Below are positions 9,444 to 18,289 of a stretch of 64,000 nt of DNA, in pieces. The DNA comes from an uncultured Alphaproteobacteria bacterium (GTDB taxonomy: Bacteria; Pseudomonadota; Alphaproteobacteria; HIMB59; GCA-002718135): the NCBI GenBank assembly GCA_902628835.1, contig CACOPD010000004.1, positions 40,576 through 104,575 of the forward strand, in the 5' to 3' direction. The position numbers were made by a program, and so were the translations under genes. Position 1 is the first letter of the stretch. The number at the start of each line of letters is the position of its first letter. Below the pieces are notes generated by a model, which saw only the letters and a list, made by a program, of their open reading frames with translations, ran no database searches and was not told the DNA's origin.

Positions 9444-10320
9444 TTTTTTGACTCCAACGAGAATAAAGTATTTGAAAAATCACAATTGGTAAAACTAAAA
9501 TAATAATTCCACTAAAAGCTAAAGCACTGGCACCAGGCCAATTTCTATTAACAAAGAATTCCTCCCATAATATTTTTCCATAATACAATCTATCACTACC
9601 ACCTAACATTTCAGGTATAATAAATTCTCCAACAACAGGTATAAAAACTAACAAAGATCCAGCAACAATTCCTGGAACAGACAGAGGAAGTATAACTTTA
9701 AAAAAGGTTTTAAAACGATTTAGACCCAAATCTTTTGATGCTTCAATTAAATTTAAATCAAATTTATTTAAGTATCCATAAAGTGGTAAAATCATCAAAG
9801 GTAAATAAGTGTATACTATTCCCATGATGACAGCATATTGATTGTATAATAATTGAAGTGGCTCTGATGTTATGCCTAGGTTTAAAAGTATCACATTTAA
9901 GATTCCATTATTCTGTAAAATTATTTTCCATGCATATACTCTTAATAGAAATGATGACCAAAATGGAATAACTACTAAAACTAGTAGGATATTTCTTAAT
10001 CTTACATTTGAAGTCGCAATATAGAAAGCTAATGGGAACCCGATAAGTAAACAAAAAAAAGTAGATATTAGAGCTAGAAACAAAGAGTTTACAAAAGATC
10101 CAATGTAGTAATAATCACTAAATATATAAATATAGTTTTCAAATGTAGTATTGATCTTAAATCCATTATCAAAAAGAAAAATATCTTGATAAGGAGGCAT
10201 TCCCCATTCTGATACCGAAATTGATATTTTAAAAATTATAGCTAATGGAATAAAAAAAAATAGAACAAGCCAAAAGTAAGGACTAAAAACAAAATATTTT
10301 TCAAATAATTTATTTTTCAA
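9433..10320 (-). CDS. potH: polyamine ABC transporter permease, PotH/PotB-like
   Basis: Inner-membrane permease of 295 aa with about six membrane segments. The EAA loop reads IEASKDLGLNRFKTFFKVILPLSVPGI, and FIPVVGEFIIPEMLGG is a strong PotB/PotH signature. The start is TTG at 10320, directly after the stop of the ATPase gene (TAA then TTG); no ATG is near. It pairs with the next permease to form the membrane channel. Confidence 0.9.
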   Translation of the reverse strand: MKNKLFEKYFVFSPYFWLVLFFFIPLAIIFKISISVSEWGMPPYQDIFLFDNGFKINTTFENYIYIFSDYYYIGSFVNSLFLALISTFFCLLIGFPLAFYIATSNVRLRNILLVLVVIPFWSSFLLRVYAWKIILQNNGILNVILLNLGITSEPLQLLYNQYAVIMGIVYTYLPLMILPLYGYLNKFDLNLIEASKDLGLNRFKTFFKVILPLSVPGIVAGSLLVFIPVVGEFIIPEMLGGSDRLYYGKILWEEFFVNRNWPGASALAFSGIIILVLPIVIFQILYSRWSQKNEI

Positions 10321-11388
10321 TTAATCCTCTAAAATCTTAATTGATTCACTTTCCCAACTACAAATGACTTTCTCCCCTTTTGGGAAATTATAATTTGAGT
10401 TGGAGTTAAAATTCTGATCTAAAACTGAAATTATCATATTATTAATTTTAATTTCATAACGTGTAAAGCTTCCCAAATATGATTTTTCTAAAATTTCTCC
10501 ACTAAAGGAATTAAATGAACTTGTTTTCAAATTATTTATTGATTGTATTTTTATTTTCTCTGGTCTTAGTAAAATATTAGTTTTTGTATCTATTAATTCT
10601 TTGTTTAATTTAAAATTTATACCTAAGTCATCAGAATAAAAAAATTTATCTTTCTTATAAATCTCAATTATATTTGCAATTCCTATAAAATTGGCAGTAT
10701 AAAGACTTTTAGGATTTTCATAAATCTCTTCAGGGCTAGAACACTCCAAAATAAGACCATTCTTCATTATTGCCATTCTATCAGACAAGGACATTGCCTC
10801 TTCCTGATCATGGGTAACAAAAACAAAAGTAATTTTCAGTTTCTTTTGGAGTGTTGTTAACTCTAGTTGTGTTTTTGATCTTAGTTTTTTATCTAGTGCT
10901 GCAAGAGGTTCATCTAATAATAATAGCTTTGGTTTTTTTATTAGACACCTTCCAAGGGCAACTCTTTGTTGCTCTCCACCTGATAGTTGCTTGATCCTTC
11001 TATTTAATAAATGTTCAATAGATAAAAGCTCAGCAATATCTCTTACATTTATTTCAATTTCTTTTTTGGTAAAATTTTCTTTTATTCCAAAAGCTAAATT
11101 ATTAAATACATTTAAGTGAGGAAATAGAGCATACGATTGAAACATATAGTTTAATGGCCTATCAAAAGGTTCAAGATTTGTTATGTCTGTTCCATCGAGG
11201 ATTACGCGTCCCGTATCCGGTTTCTCAAATCCACCTAATATTCTTAGTAAGGTAGTTTTTCCTGAACCAGAGGAACCTAAGAGACCAAAAAATTCAGATT
11301 TTGAAATATTTAAATTAATATTTTCTAAAACTTTGTTATCCCCAAAGGATTTAGAAATATTTTCAATTACAAGAAAATTATTATCCAT
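10321..11388 (-). CDS. potG: polyamine ABC transporter ATP-binding protein, PotG/PotA-like
   Basis: ATPase subunit of 355 aa. Walker A GSSGSGKTT is near residues 37-45, with Q-loop FQSYALFPH, signature LSGGEQQR, Walker B LLLDEPLAALD and the switch His in VTHDQEEA. The C-terminal 110 residues match a TOBE-type regulatory domain (LLRPEKIKI). It follows the binding-protein gene across a 51-bp gap that carries a perfect hairpin. Confidence 0.93.
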   Translation of the reverse strand: MDNNFLVIENISKSFGDNKVLENINLNISKSEFFGLLGSSGSGKTTLLRILGGFEKPDTGRVILDGTDITNLEPFDRPLNYMFQSYALFPHLNVFNNLAFGIKENFTKKEIEINVRDIAELLSIEHLLNRRIKQLSGGEQQRVALGRCLIKKPKLLLLDEPLAALDKKLRSKTQLELTTLQKKLKITFVFVTHDQEEAMSLSDRMAIMKNGLILECSSPEEIYENPKSLYTANFIGIANIIEIYKKDKFFYSDDLGINFKLNKELIDTKTNILLRPEKIKIQSINNLKTSSFNSFSGEILEKSYLGSFTRYEIKINNMIISVLDQNFNSNSNYNFPKGEKVICSWESESIKILED

Positions 11389-11395
11389 CTTAAAT

Positions 11396-11423
11396 CAGCA
11401 CTAATATTAATATATTAGTGCTG
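11396..11423 (-). promoter_or_regulatory. 12-bp perfect hairpin between the polyamine-binding-protein and ATPase genes
   Basis: CAGCACTAATAT (11396-11407), a 4-nt TAAT loop, then ATATTAGTGCTG (11412-11423): a perfect 12-bp inverted repeat filling most of the 51-bp gap. It follows the potF stop in the direction of transcription, with no long run of T after the stem on the minus strand. It is therefore more likely an mRNA 3'-end stabiliser or a partial terminator that raises binding protein over membrane subunits. The role is inferred; the repeat is seen directly. Confidence 0.75.
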
Positions 11424-11439
11424 AAATGAAGTATATTTT

Positions 11440-12486
11440 TTAATTTGATTTAAATTTATTAAAATATTTAGTTGATAATTGTGCTTTTTTAGGTGAGTCT
11501 GCAGTATCAGCAAATAGCATACTTAAAGTTGCTTCATCTGGATAAATAGCTGGATCTCCTAAAATTTCTGGATCAACTAGCTCATTAGCTGCTTTGTTTG
11601 GATTTGAATACCAAACATAGTTTGTGATATCTGCAGCAACTTCTGGGCGCAAAATATAATTTATAAACTTATGTGCATTTAAAACATTTTTTGCATCAGC
11701 TGGAATTGCCATCATATCAAACCAAATTACAGTTCCCTCTGAAGGAATAGAATACCAAACTGGTTCTATTTCTTCGTAAGCAGCAATAAAAACATCACCT
11801 GACCATCCCATAGCTAGACAAATTTCACCGTTAGCAAGATCATCAATATATTGAGAGGAATCAAAATACCTAATGAAAGGTCTAATTTCCTGCAGCATTG
11901 AAAGAGCAGCCTTATAATCATTTTCGTCTTCAGTGTTAGGATCTTTACCTACATATTTTAAGGCAATTTCCATTACTTCAGATGGTGCATCTAACATTGC
12001 TATACCACAATCTTCATATTTAGATGCTATAGCTGGATCAAATAAAACACTCCAACTAGTAACCTCATCTTCATCAACCTTATCAGTATTGTAACCAATA
12101 CCAGTAGTGCCATACATATAATTTACTGAATATTGACCGCCCGGATCATGTGCGTCTATCTTTGATAAAACTTCTGGATCTAAATTTCCTAAGTTCGATA
12201 ATTCAGATTTATCAAGTTTTTGAAAAACTCCAGCCTTGATTTGGTTTTCTAAAAAAGAACCTGAAGGCACCACAATATCATAGCCAGAACCACCAGCTAA
12301 AAGTTTAGCTTCAAGAACTTCGTTTGAATCAAAAACATCATAAGTTACATCAATGCCAAATTCATTTTCGAAATTTTCAATTGTATCTTCAGCAATATAG
12401 TCAGACCAATTGTAAATAAATAATTCTTCTTTAGCCTGAGCTGAAAAAGAAATTAAAACTAATAGAGATATAAAATACTTAAGCAT
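11440..12486 (-). CDS. potF: periplasmic polyamine-binding protein, PotF/PotD-like
   Basis: Extracellular solute-binding protein of 348 aa. A clear Sec signal peptide spans about residues 1-18 (MLKYFISLLVLISFSAQA, cleavage before KEE). Mature-protein motifs are LFIYNWSDYIAEDT, SGYDIVVPSG and MYGTTGIGYN, all typical of PotF/PotD. A good Shine-Dalgarno (AGGAGG) lies 8 bases before the ATG. First gene of the importer, downstream of aguA-aguB on the same strand, so it probably captures putrescine, spermidine or agmatine. Confidence 0.92.
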   Translation of the reverse strand: MLKYFISLLVLISFSAQAKEELFIYNWSDYIAEDTIENFENEFGIDVTYDVFDSNEVLEAKLLAGGSGYDIVVPSGSFLENQIKAGVFQKLDKSELSNLGNLDPEVLSKIDAHDPGGQYSVNYMYGTTGIGYNTDKVDEDEVTSWSVLFDPAIASKYEDCGIAMLDAPSEVMEIALKYVGKDPNTEDENDYKAALSMLQEIRPFIRYFDSSQYIDDLANGEICLAMGWSGDVFIAAYEEIEPVWYSIPSEGTVIWFDMMAIPADAKNVLNAHKFINYILRPEVAADITNYVWYSNPNKAANELVDPEILGDPAIYPDEATLSMLFADTADSPKKAQLSTKYFNKFKSN

Positions 12487-12526
12487 TATTCCCCTCCTAA
12501 ATAAAAATTACATTAAATAAAATAAA

Positions 12527-13384
12527 TTAAAAATCGAGAATTTTTTTATATAGATCGGGCCTTCTGTCTCTAAAATTACCCCATAATTTTCTATATTCTC
12601 TTGAAATTAATAAATCTAAAGTCGCAGTTATTATTCCCTCATCCTTATCATTCATACGATTTATAACATTTCCAAGATGATCCAATATAAAAGAATTACC
12701 ATAAAAATTTAATTCAATATCAGCTTCGACCTCCTTCCCTATTCTATTTGAAGTTATTATAGGGATTTGATTTGCTGCAGCATGTCCTACCATTGTATTA
12801 ATCCAATGATCCCTTGAATTTAATTCAGGCATGTGTGGTTCAGAACCAATTGCTGATGGATATAAAATTAAATCTGCACCCTTTAATGTTAATATTCTTG
12901 CACATTCAGGAAACCACTGATCCCAACAAATTGCACAACCAACTTTTGCTTGAGGGGTATCAAATACCATAAAGCCTGTATTACCTTTTTCAAAATAATA
13001 CTTCTCATTATATCCAGGCCCTTCAGGGATATGAGATTTATTATATACTTCACTTATTTTACCCAAAGAATCAATCATAACTAAAGAATTAAAAAAATTA
13101 TTTTCTTTCTTTTGAAAAAAACTAATCGGTAATGAAATCTTTTTTTCTTTACAAATATTAGATAATTTTTCAAACATTGGATTAGAAGGAAAATCAATTG
13201 CAAGATCAAAAAATTTATCATTTTTTGTTGAACAAAAATAATGATCTTGAAATAATTCCTGTAGAAGTAATATATCTACATTTTCTTTAGAAGCTTTTTC
13301 AACTAAACTAATTGCTTTATTTAAATTAGCATCAAAATTTCCCTTAACAGTTTTGAATTGTGATGTTGCTACTTTTACTTTCAT
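12527..13384 (-). CDS. aguB: N-carbamoylputrescine amidase
   Basis: Nitrilase-superfamily amidase of 285 aa that hydrolyses N-carbamoylputrescine to putrescine, CO2 and ammonia. The catalytic triad is visible: Glu in LLLQELF, Lys in NKSHIPEGPGY and Cys in CAICWDQWFPE. The N-terminus MKVKVATSQF is standard. I place the start at the ATG at 13384, not at a TTG nine codons upstream, because the ATG overlaps the aguA stop in an ATGA junction. Together with AguA it gives an arginine-decarboxylase route into putrescine. Confidence 0.93.
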   Translation of the reverse strand: MKVKVATSQFKTVKGNFDANLNKAISLVEKASKENVDILLLQELFQDHYFCSTKNDKFFDLAIDFPSNPMFEKLSNICKEKKISLPISFFQKKENNFFNSLVMIDSLGKISEVYNKSHIPEGPGYNEKYYFEKGNTGFMVFDTPQAKVGCAICWDQWFPECARILTLKGADLILYPSAIGSEPHMPELNSRDHWINTMVGHAAANQIPIITSNRIGKEVEADIELNFYGNSFILDHLGNVINRMNDKDEGIITATLDLLISREYRKLWGNFRDRRPDLYKKILDF

Positions 13385-14364
13385 ATTTTGGGAACATTCA
13401 TTGTTATACAATGAATATTGCCTCCACCATAATTTATATTTTCAGTTTCCAACATGATAATTTCTCGATTTGGGAATAACTTTTGGAAAGTTAATTTAAC
13501 TTCATTGTCTTCTCTAACATTGAATTGAGGTAGTATAATTTTATTTTTACTAAAATAGAAGTTTATATATGAGCTAACAATATACTTATTATTTATTTTT
13601 TTTCGTGTAGGTAAAGGAATTTCAATTAATTCAAATATCTGATTAGTATCTTTAAAAAAATTAATAAGATCAGCTTTATTTTTTTCTAATATTTCATAGT
13701 TAGGGTCTAATTTGTTCGTAGTAGCAATTAAATATTTATTTTTTCCAATAGGACATAACAAATTATCTACATGACCGTCAGTGTCGTCATCTATTAATCC
13801 ATTTTCAAATAAAAAAATATGATTTAAATCAAATAAAAGTTTTAATTCTTTAATAATATATTCACTACTGTATTTCTGTTTTCTATTTTTATTAAATAAT
13901 ACATTTTTAGTGCTAAACAAATTTTTTCTATCATCATAAGTAATTGCTCCACCCTCAATAACTAGATCAGAATTTTTTGTTGGAATATTTAAATGGTTTG
14001 AAATGAATTTTGATATTTTATTATCGTTAAAATAATCTGGATACTTTCCATAACCATTAAATTCAAAACTAATTGATTTTAATTTTTTATCTTTATTATA
14101 AAATATTGGTGCTATATCTCGCATCCAAGAGTCATCTAACTTACACTCTACAATATCTATATTTTCATGATTGGTTTTATTTTCAATTTCATTAATGTCT
14201 TCTTTATTTGATAAGACAATTACATGTTCAGTTTTTGCGATTTCATTAATTACGTTAGCAACCTCATCTTTAGCATTATTGATAATATCTCCATAAAGAT
14301 CTTTGTTGCATGGCCAAGCAATAAGACAATATTGGTGCTCATACCATTCAGGAATTAGTTTCAT
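13381..14364 (-). CDS. aguA: agmatine deiminase
   Basis: Converts agmatine to N-carbamoylputrescine and ammonia. The protein is 327 aa with the pentein-fold signature set: DDSWMRDIAPIF, EGGAI, DTDGHVDNL and the nucleophilic Cys in GGGNIHCITMN near the C-terminus. It is coupled to aguB by a 4-bp ATGA overlap. Slightly shorter than many AguA proteins (about 340-370 aa), with all active-site blocks kept. Confidence 0.94.
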   Translation of the reverse strand: MKLIPEWYEHQYCLIAWPCNKDLYGDIINNAKDEVANVINEIAKTEHVIVLSNKEDINEIENKTNHENIDIVECKLDDSWMRDIAPIFYNKDKKLKSISFEFNGYGKYPDYFNDNKISKFISNHLNIPTKNSDLVIEGGAITYDDRKNLFSTKNVLFNKNRKQKYSSEYIIKELKLLFDLNHIFLFENGLIDDDTDGHVDNLLCPIGKNKYLIATTNKLDPNYEILEKNKADLINFFKDTNQIFELIEIPLPTRKKINNKYIVSSYINFYFSKNKIILPQFNVREDNEVKLTFQKLFPNREIIMLETENINYGGGNIHCITMNVPKI

Positions 14365-14392
14365 AAAATATAAAAATATGTATAATTATTTC

Positions 14393-14956
14393 ATGTCTAA
14401 AGATGAAGTAAAATTCACTGAAATGAAACACGGTGATAAGGAAGATTATGATCTTTTAGCAAATTTTGAAGACAAATATATTGAAGGAACAGCAGATAGA
14501 ATTGTTAGAGTACTTCAAGGTTTAGATAAATCAATGGGTGGATATAAGGTTTCAAGATTAGAACATTCTCTTCAAACAGCTTCACGAGCACTAAGGGAAA
14601 AGGCTTCTGAAGAAATGGTAGTTGCTGCACTATTACATGATATTGGCGATGAAATAGCTCCATTAAATCATTCCGAACTAGCTGCAGCTGTCTTAAAACC
14701 ATTTGTTTCAGAAAAAACTAGATGGATAGTTGAACAACATGGTTTATTTCAAGCATATTATTATAATCACCACTATGGCAAAGATAGAAATCTTCGCGAT
14801 AAATTTGTTGGACATGAATTCTTTAATGATACTATAAATTTTTGTGAAAGATGGGATCAATCTTCATTTGACCCAAATTATGATACTGTACCTTTAAAAG
14901 AATTTGTTCCTATGGTTCAAAGAATATTTAATAGAACACCTTATAGAAACTTATAA
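14393..14956 (+). CDS. HD-domain protein of the PhnZ/TmpB-like (mixed-valent diiron oxygenase) type
   Basis: Protein of 187 aa from the ATG at 14393; in-frame codons farther upstream lie inside aguA and look unlikely. Candidate metal ligands follow the HD pattern: His58 in RLEHSLQTA, His82-Asp83 in LLHDIGDEI, His93, His116 and Asp155 in RWDQ. The layout resembles PhnZ, TmpB and myo-inositol-oxygenase-like diiron oxygenases more than nucleotide phosphohydrolases. The PhnZ substrate-lid Tyr/Glu pair is not obvious, so I do not assign a phosphonate substrate. It ends one base before the convergent thioesterase of the carnitine set. Function is unproven. Confidence 0.8.
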   Translation: MSKDEVKFTEMKHGDKEDYDLLANFEDKYIEGTADRIVRVLQGLDKSMGGYKVSRLEHSLQTASRALREKASEEMVVAALLHDIGDEIAPLNHSELAAAVLKPFVSEKTRWIVEQHGLFQAYYYNHHYGKDRNLRDKFVGHEFFNDTINFCERWDQSSFDPNYDTVPLKEFVPMVQRIFNRTPYRNL

Positions 14957-15424
14957 TTACTTCTTGAGCTTTTGTATTAGTGTAAGGTTTCCTGGATCAA
15001 AATTATTTTTATTTTCTTGAATAAATTTATCTATATCTTGTTGCTTTTCTAATTCTAATTCTGAAACTTTTCTAATATTTAAATCAACATATAAAGAACA
15101 AACTTCAGTTGTTGCTGCTCTATAACCTTCAAGCTTATGTGTCATTTCCAATTTATAAATTAATCTTTTTTTATCCCGATCAAGAAATAATAAATTAATA
15201 TCTACTTCATCACCCTCTTTCACTTCTTTGTCATAAGTTGTGTGTGATTCTACGGCAAAAGTAGTTTTCTTCTCTGTTTTAGCAGAATTTTCTCCCATAT
15301 TAAATTTTTGTAAAAGAACTTCCCATCCAGCATCGAAAAGATGAATATAAAATGCCAAATTCATATGACCGTTGTAATCAGTCCACTCCTTTTTAACTCT
15401 TCCTGAATTCAAATATATCTTCAT
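14957..15424 (-). CDS. hotdog-fold acyl-CoA thioesterase, probable betainyl-CoA thioesterase
   Basis: 4-hydroxybenzoyl-CoA-thioesterase-like protein of 155 aa with the motif WTDYNGHMNLAFYIHLFD near residues 14-31. In Pseudomonas carnitine catabolism a CdhB-type thioesterase releases glycine betaine from betainyl-CoA, and in some rhizobia this domain is fused to carnitine dehydrogenase. Here it is a separate gene, divergent (42 bp) from the BKACE and dehydrogenase genes, which supports that role. The substrate is inferred from neighbours. Confidence 0.82.
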   Translation of the reverse strand: MKIYLNSGRVKKEWTDYNGHMNLAFYIHLFDAGWEVLLQKFNMGENSAKTEKKTTFAVESHTTYDKEVKEGDEVDINLLFLDRDKKRLIYKLEMTHKLEGYRAATTEVCSLYVDLNIRKVSELELEKQQDIDKFIQENKNNFDPGNLTLIQKLKK

Positions 15425-15466
15425 TGTTTTTCTTTATTAATTCAAAAAATATAGTAGTTTAAAATA

Positions 15467-16357
15467 ATGAATAATGAAGTAATAATTTCATGTGCGGTAA
15501 CTGGATCTGGAGATACAGCAGGTAAACATCCTGAATTACCTGTAACACCAAAACAAATTGCTGATGCTTCAATTGAAGCCGCTAAAGCAGGTGCAGCAAT
15601 CGCTCATGTACATGTAAGGGAACCTGATGGCAAACCTTCTAGAAATTTAAATTATTATAAAGAAGTAGCAGACAGAATTCGTTCATCTGACACTGATGTA
15701 GTTTTAAATTTTACAACAGGCATGGGTGGTGATTTTGAAGTAGGAACAGGTAAAGATCCTTTAAATCCAGTGGGAGCAAATACAGATATGATCGATGCAT
15801 TAAGCAGATTAGAGCATGTTGAAGAGTTATTACCTGAAATTTGTACTTTAGATTGCGGATCACTTAATTTTGGTGACTCAAACATGACGTTTATTCATAC
15901 ACCGATACAACTAAGAACTGCTGCAAAAAAAATGCAGGAGCTTGGAGTAAAACCGGAAATGGAAGCTTTTGAAATGGGCCATTTATGGTTTGCTAATCAA
16001 CTTTATAAAGAAGGTTTAATTGACGGCCCTCCTTTTTATCAAATATGCCTTGGTATACCTTGGGGATCACCAGCAACAACAAGCGCAATGAAAGCAATGG
16101 CTGAAATGGTGCCTTCTGAAGGTATTTGGTCTGGATTTGGAATAGGAAGATCTCAAATGCCAATGGCTGCACAAGCAGTTATTTTGGGAGGAAATGTTCG
16201 TGTAGGACTGGAAGATAATCTTTATTTAAAGAGAGGAGTTTTTGCATCAAATGCACAGTTAGTAGAAAAGGCAAGATGCATTGTTGAAGATATGGGGGCA
16301 TCTATTTTATCCCCACAACAGACAAGAGAGAAATTAAAACTAAAAAAACATTTTTAA
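15467..16357 (+). CDS. beta-keto acid cleavage enzyme (BKACE/DUF849), probable 3-dehydrocarnitine cleavage
   Basis: Zn-dependent BKACE enzyme of 296 aa. It transfers acetyl-CoA onto a beta-keto acid; for 3-dehydrocarnitine the products are betainyl-CoA and acetoacetate. Zn ligands His47 and His49 lie in [11 protein letters not shown], and the family motifs [22 protein letters not shown] and [11 protein letters not shown] are all present. The [12 protein letters not shown] opening is like CdhC-type proteins. Carnitine dehydrogenase starts 2 bp downstream and a thioesterase is divergent, so the carnitine assignment is strong by context. Confidence 0.9.
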   Translation: MNNEVIISCAVTGSGDTAGKHPELPVTPKQIADASIEAAKAGAAIAHVHVREPDGKPSRNLNYYKEVADRIRSSDTDVVLNFTTGMGGDFEVGTGKDPLNPVGANTDMIDALSRLEHVEELLPEICTLDCGSLNFGDSNMTFIHTPIQLRTAAKKMQELGVKPEMEAFEMGHLWFANQLYKEGLIDGPPFYQICLGIPWGSPATTSAMKAMAEMVPSEGIWSGFGIGRSQMPMAAQAVILGGNVRVGLEDNLYLKRGVFASNAQLVEKARCIVEDMGASILSPQQTREKLKLKKHF

Positions 16358-16358
16358 T

Positions 16359-17279
16359 TTGAAAAATATTGCTGTCATTGGAACTGGTGTAATTGGTACT
16401 GGCTGGATACTTAGATTTCTCGCAAATGATATAAAAGTCAAAGCATTTGATAAAAATTCGCAACAAATAAATTTTCTAAAAGAAGAAATAAGAAGAACAA
16501 AGTTAATTATAAAAAAATTATATAATACAAAAATAAATATTAAAAATTTGGAAATCGTGAACAATATTGAGGAAGCAGTTAAAAATGCAGATTTAATTCA
16601 GGAAAATGTACCCGAAAGATTAATTCTAAAAAAAGATGTTATAAATAATATAAGTAAATACTCACCTTCAAACTCAATAATTGCTTCAAGTTCATCTGGC
16701 TTACTTCCATCTGATTTACAATTGAAATGTATTAATCCAAAAAGATTAATCATAGCTCATCCTTTTAACCCTGTATATATTCTCCCTTTGGTTGAAATTG
16801 TAAAAGGTAAAAAAACTACAAATTTATATCTTAATAAAGCAAAAAAATTTTATCAAAAAATTAAAATGAAAACATTATTAGTAGAAAAAGAACTACCAGG
16901 CTTTTTATCTGATAGATTACAAGAAGCTTTGTGGAGAGAAGGATTACATATTGTAAATGATGGATTTGCCTCAACAAAAGATTTAGACGATGCGATCACT
17001 TATGGACCAGGTATGAGGTGGGCTCTAATGGGAACTTTTCTTACATTTCATTTAGCTGGAGGAGAAATGGGTATGAAACACATGTTAGATCAATTTGGAC
17101 CAGCATTGAAACTTCCATGGACTAAACTCAAATCTCCAAAATTAACAAAAAAACTTAAAGAAAAAATTATTAAAGGAACAAAAAAACAATCAAATAATCA
17201 TTCTATTAAAGATTTAAGTAACATAAGAGATAATTTCTTAATAGATTTGCTAGAATTAAAGAAAAAATATAAATTATAA
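16359..17279 (+). CDS. L-carnitine dehydrogenase (3-hydroxyacyl-CoA-dehydrogenase family)
   Basis: NAD-dependent oxidation of L-carnitine to 3-dehydrocarnitine. The 306-aa protein has GxGxxG in IAVIGTGVIGTGW (residues 4-16), SSSGLLPSDL, AHPFNPVYILPLVE with the catalytic His, and ITYGPGMRWALMGTF, the last typical of carnitine dehydrogenases. The start is TTG at 16359, 2 bp after the BKACE stop. It lacks the C-terminal thioesterase domain found in fused rhizobial forms, consistent with the separate thioesterase gene next door. Confidence 0.88.
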   Translation: MKNIAVIGTGVIGTGWILRFLANDIKVKAFDKNSQQINFLKEEIRRTKLIIKKLYNTKINIKNLEIVNNIEEAVKNADLIQENVPERLILKKDVINNISKYSPSNSIIASSSSGLLPSDLQLKCINPKRLIIAHPFNPVYILPLVEIVKGKKTTNLYLNKAKKFYQKIKMKTLLVEKELPGFLSDRLQEALWREGLHIVNDGFASTKDLDDAITYGPGMRWALMGTFLTFHLAGGEMGMKHMLDQFGPALKLPWTKLKSPKLTKKLKEKIIKGTKKQSNNHSIKDLSNIRDNFLIDLLELKKKYKL

Positions 17280-17281
17280 TT

Positions 17282-18289
17282 ATGAGAATAATATCAAAAT
17301 ATGTAGCTCTAAAGAATTATATACCAACTGGTTTGCCCAAAGAGGATGATTTTGAAATTAAATCTAAAACTTTAGAATTAAATGAAACAAATAATATTCA
17401 TGTTCTTAATTCATGGATATCTGTTGATCCGTATATGAGAGCAAGAATGACAGAACGTAAAAACTATAAACCACCCTTTTTGCTAGGTGAGGAAATGGAA
17501 GGTTATGCCATTGGTTCAATCCAAAAATCAAAAGATTCACAATTTAAAGAAGGAGATATCGTATTCAGTAATTTTGGAATGAGAGATCACTTCACTTGTA
17601 AAGGCAGCGATTTAAAAAAAATTAAAAATTCTGATCTTCCATTACAAACTTATCTAGGTCCTTTAGGAATGACTGGACAAACTGCATATATTGGTCTTTT
17701 TAGTCATGGAAAAATAAAAAGGGGACAAAGTATTCTTGTATCTTCAGCAGGTGGAAGTGTTGGATCAACAGTTTGTCAAATTGCTAAAAATTTAGGATGT
17801 AAAGTTTATGCTAGTACTGGATCAGATGAAAAAGTTAATTGGTTAAAAAATGAATTAAATGTTGATGCGGCGTTTAATTATAAAAAAATTGACAACCTTG
17901 TTCTCCACTTAAAAGAAATTTGCCCTGAAGGATTTGATTTATACTTTGATAATGTTGGTGGTGATTTTTTAGAGTCTGCAATTTTTCGAATGAAAAATTT
18001 TGGGAGGATTATTATTTGCGGAAGAATATCTCAAATGAATTCAACGTCCACTCCTAGCGGACTAAAAAATATGGCTCATGTATTAGTAAAAAGATTAACA
18101 ATAAAAGGTTTTTTAATTTTTGATCATGAGAATGATAATGAGCCATTTGAAACTGATATGCGAAATTGGCTTTTAGATGGAAAAATAAAATTTAAAGAAA
18201 CAATTTATGAAAAAATAGAAAATGCTCCAAAAGCATTTATAGATCTACTTAATGGTAAAAATTTAGGTAAAATGTTAGTTAAAATCTAA
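17282..18289 (+). CDS. NADP-dependent MDR-family oxidoreductase (CurA / prostaglandin-reductase type)
   Basis: Zinc-free medium-chain reductase of 335 aa. Motifs: SVDPYMRARM, GPLGMTGQTAYIGL, the NADP-binding ILVSSAGGSVGSTVCQIAKNLG (about residues 157-178) and DLYFDNVGG. This family reduces alpha,beta-unsaturated ketones or aldehydes. It starts 2 bp after carnitine dehydrogenase, so it is probably co-transcribed, yet no step of carnitine breakdown needs it; the substrate is unknown. It ends against the convergent regulator gene. Confidence 0.85.
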   Translation: MRIISKYVALKNYIPTGLPKEDDFEIKSKTLELNETNNIHVLNSWISVDPYMRARMTERKNYKPPFLLGEEMEGYAIGSIQKSKDSQFKEGDIVFSNFGMRDHFTCKGSDLKKIKNSDLPLQTYLGPLGMTGQTAYIGLFSHGKIKRGQSILVSSAGGSVGSTVCQIAKNLGCKVYASTGSDEKVNWLKNELNVDAAFNYKKIDNLVLHLKEICPEGFDLYFDNVGGDFLESAIFRMKNFGRIIICGRISQMNSTSTPSGLKNMAHVLVKRLTIKGFLIFDHENDNEPFETDMRNWLLDGKIKFKETIYEKIENAPKAFIDLLNGKNLGKMLVKI

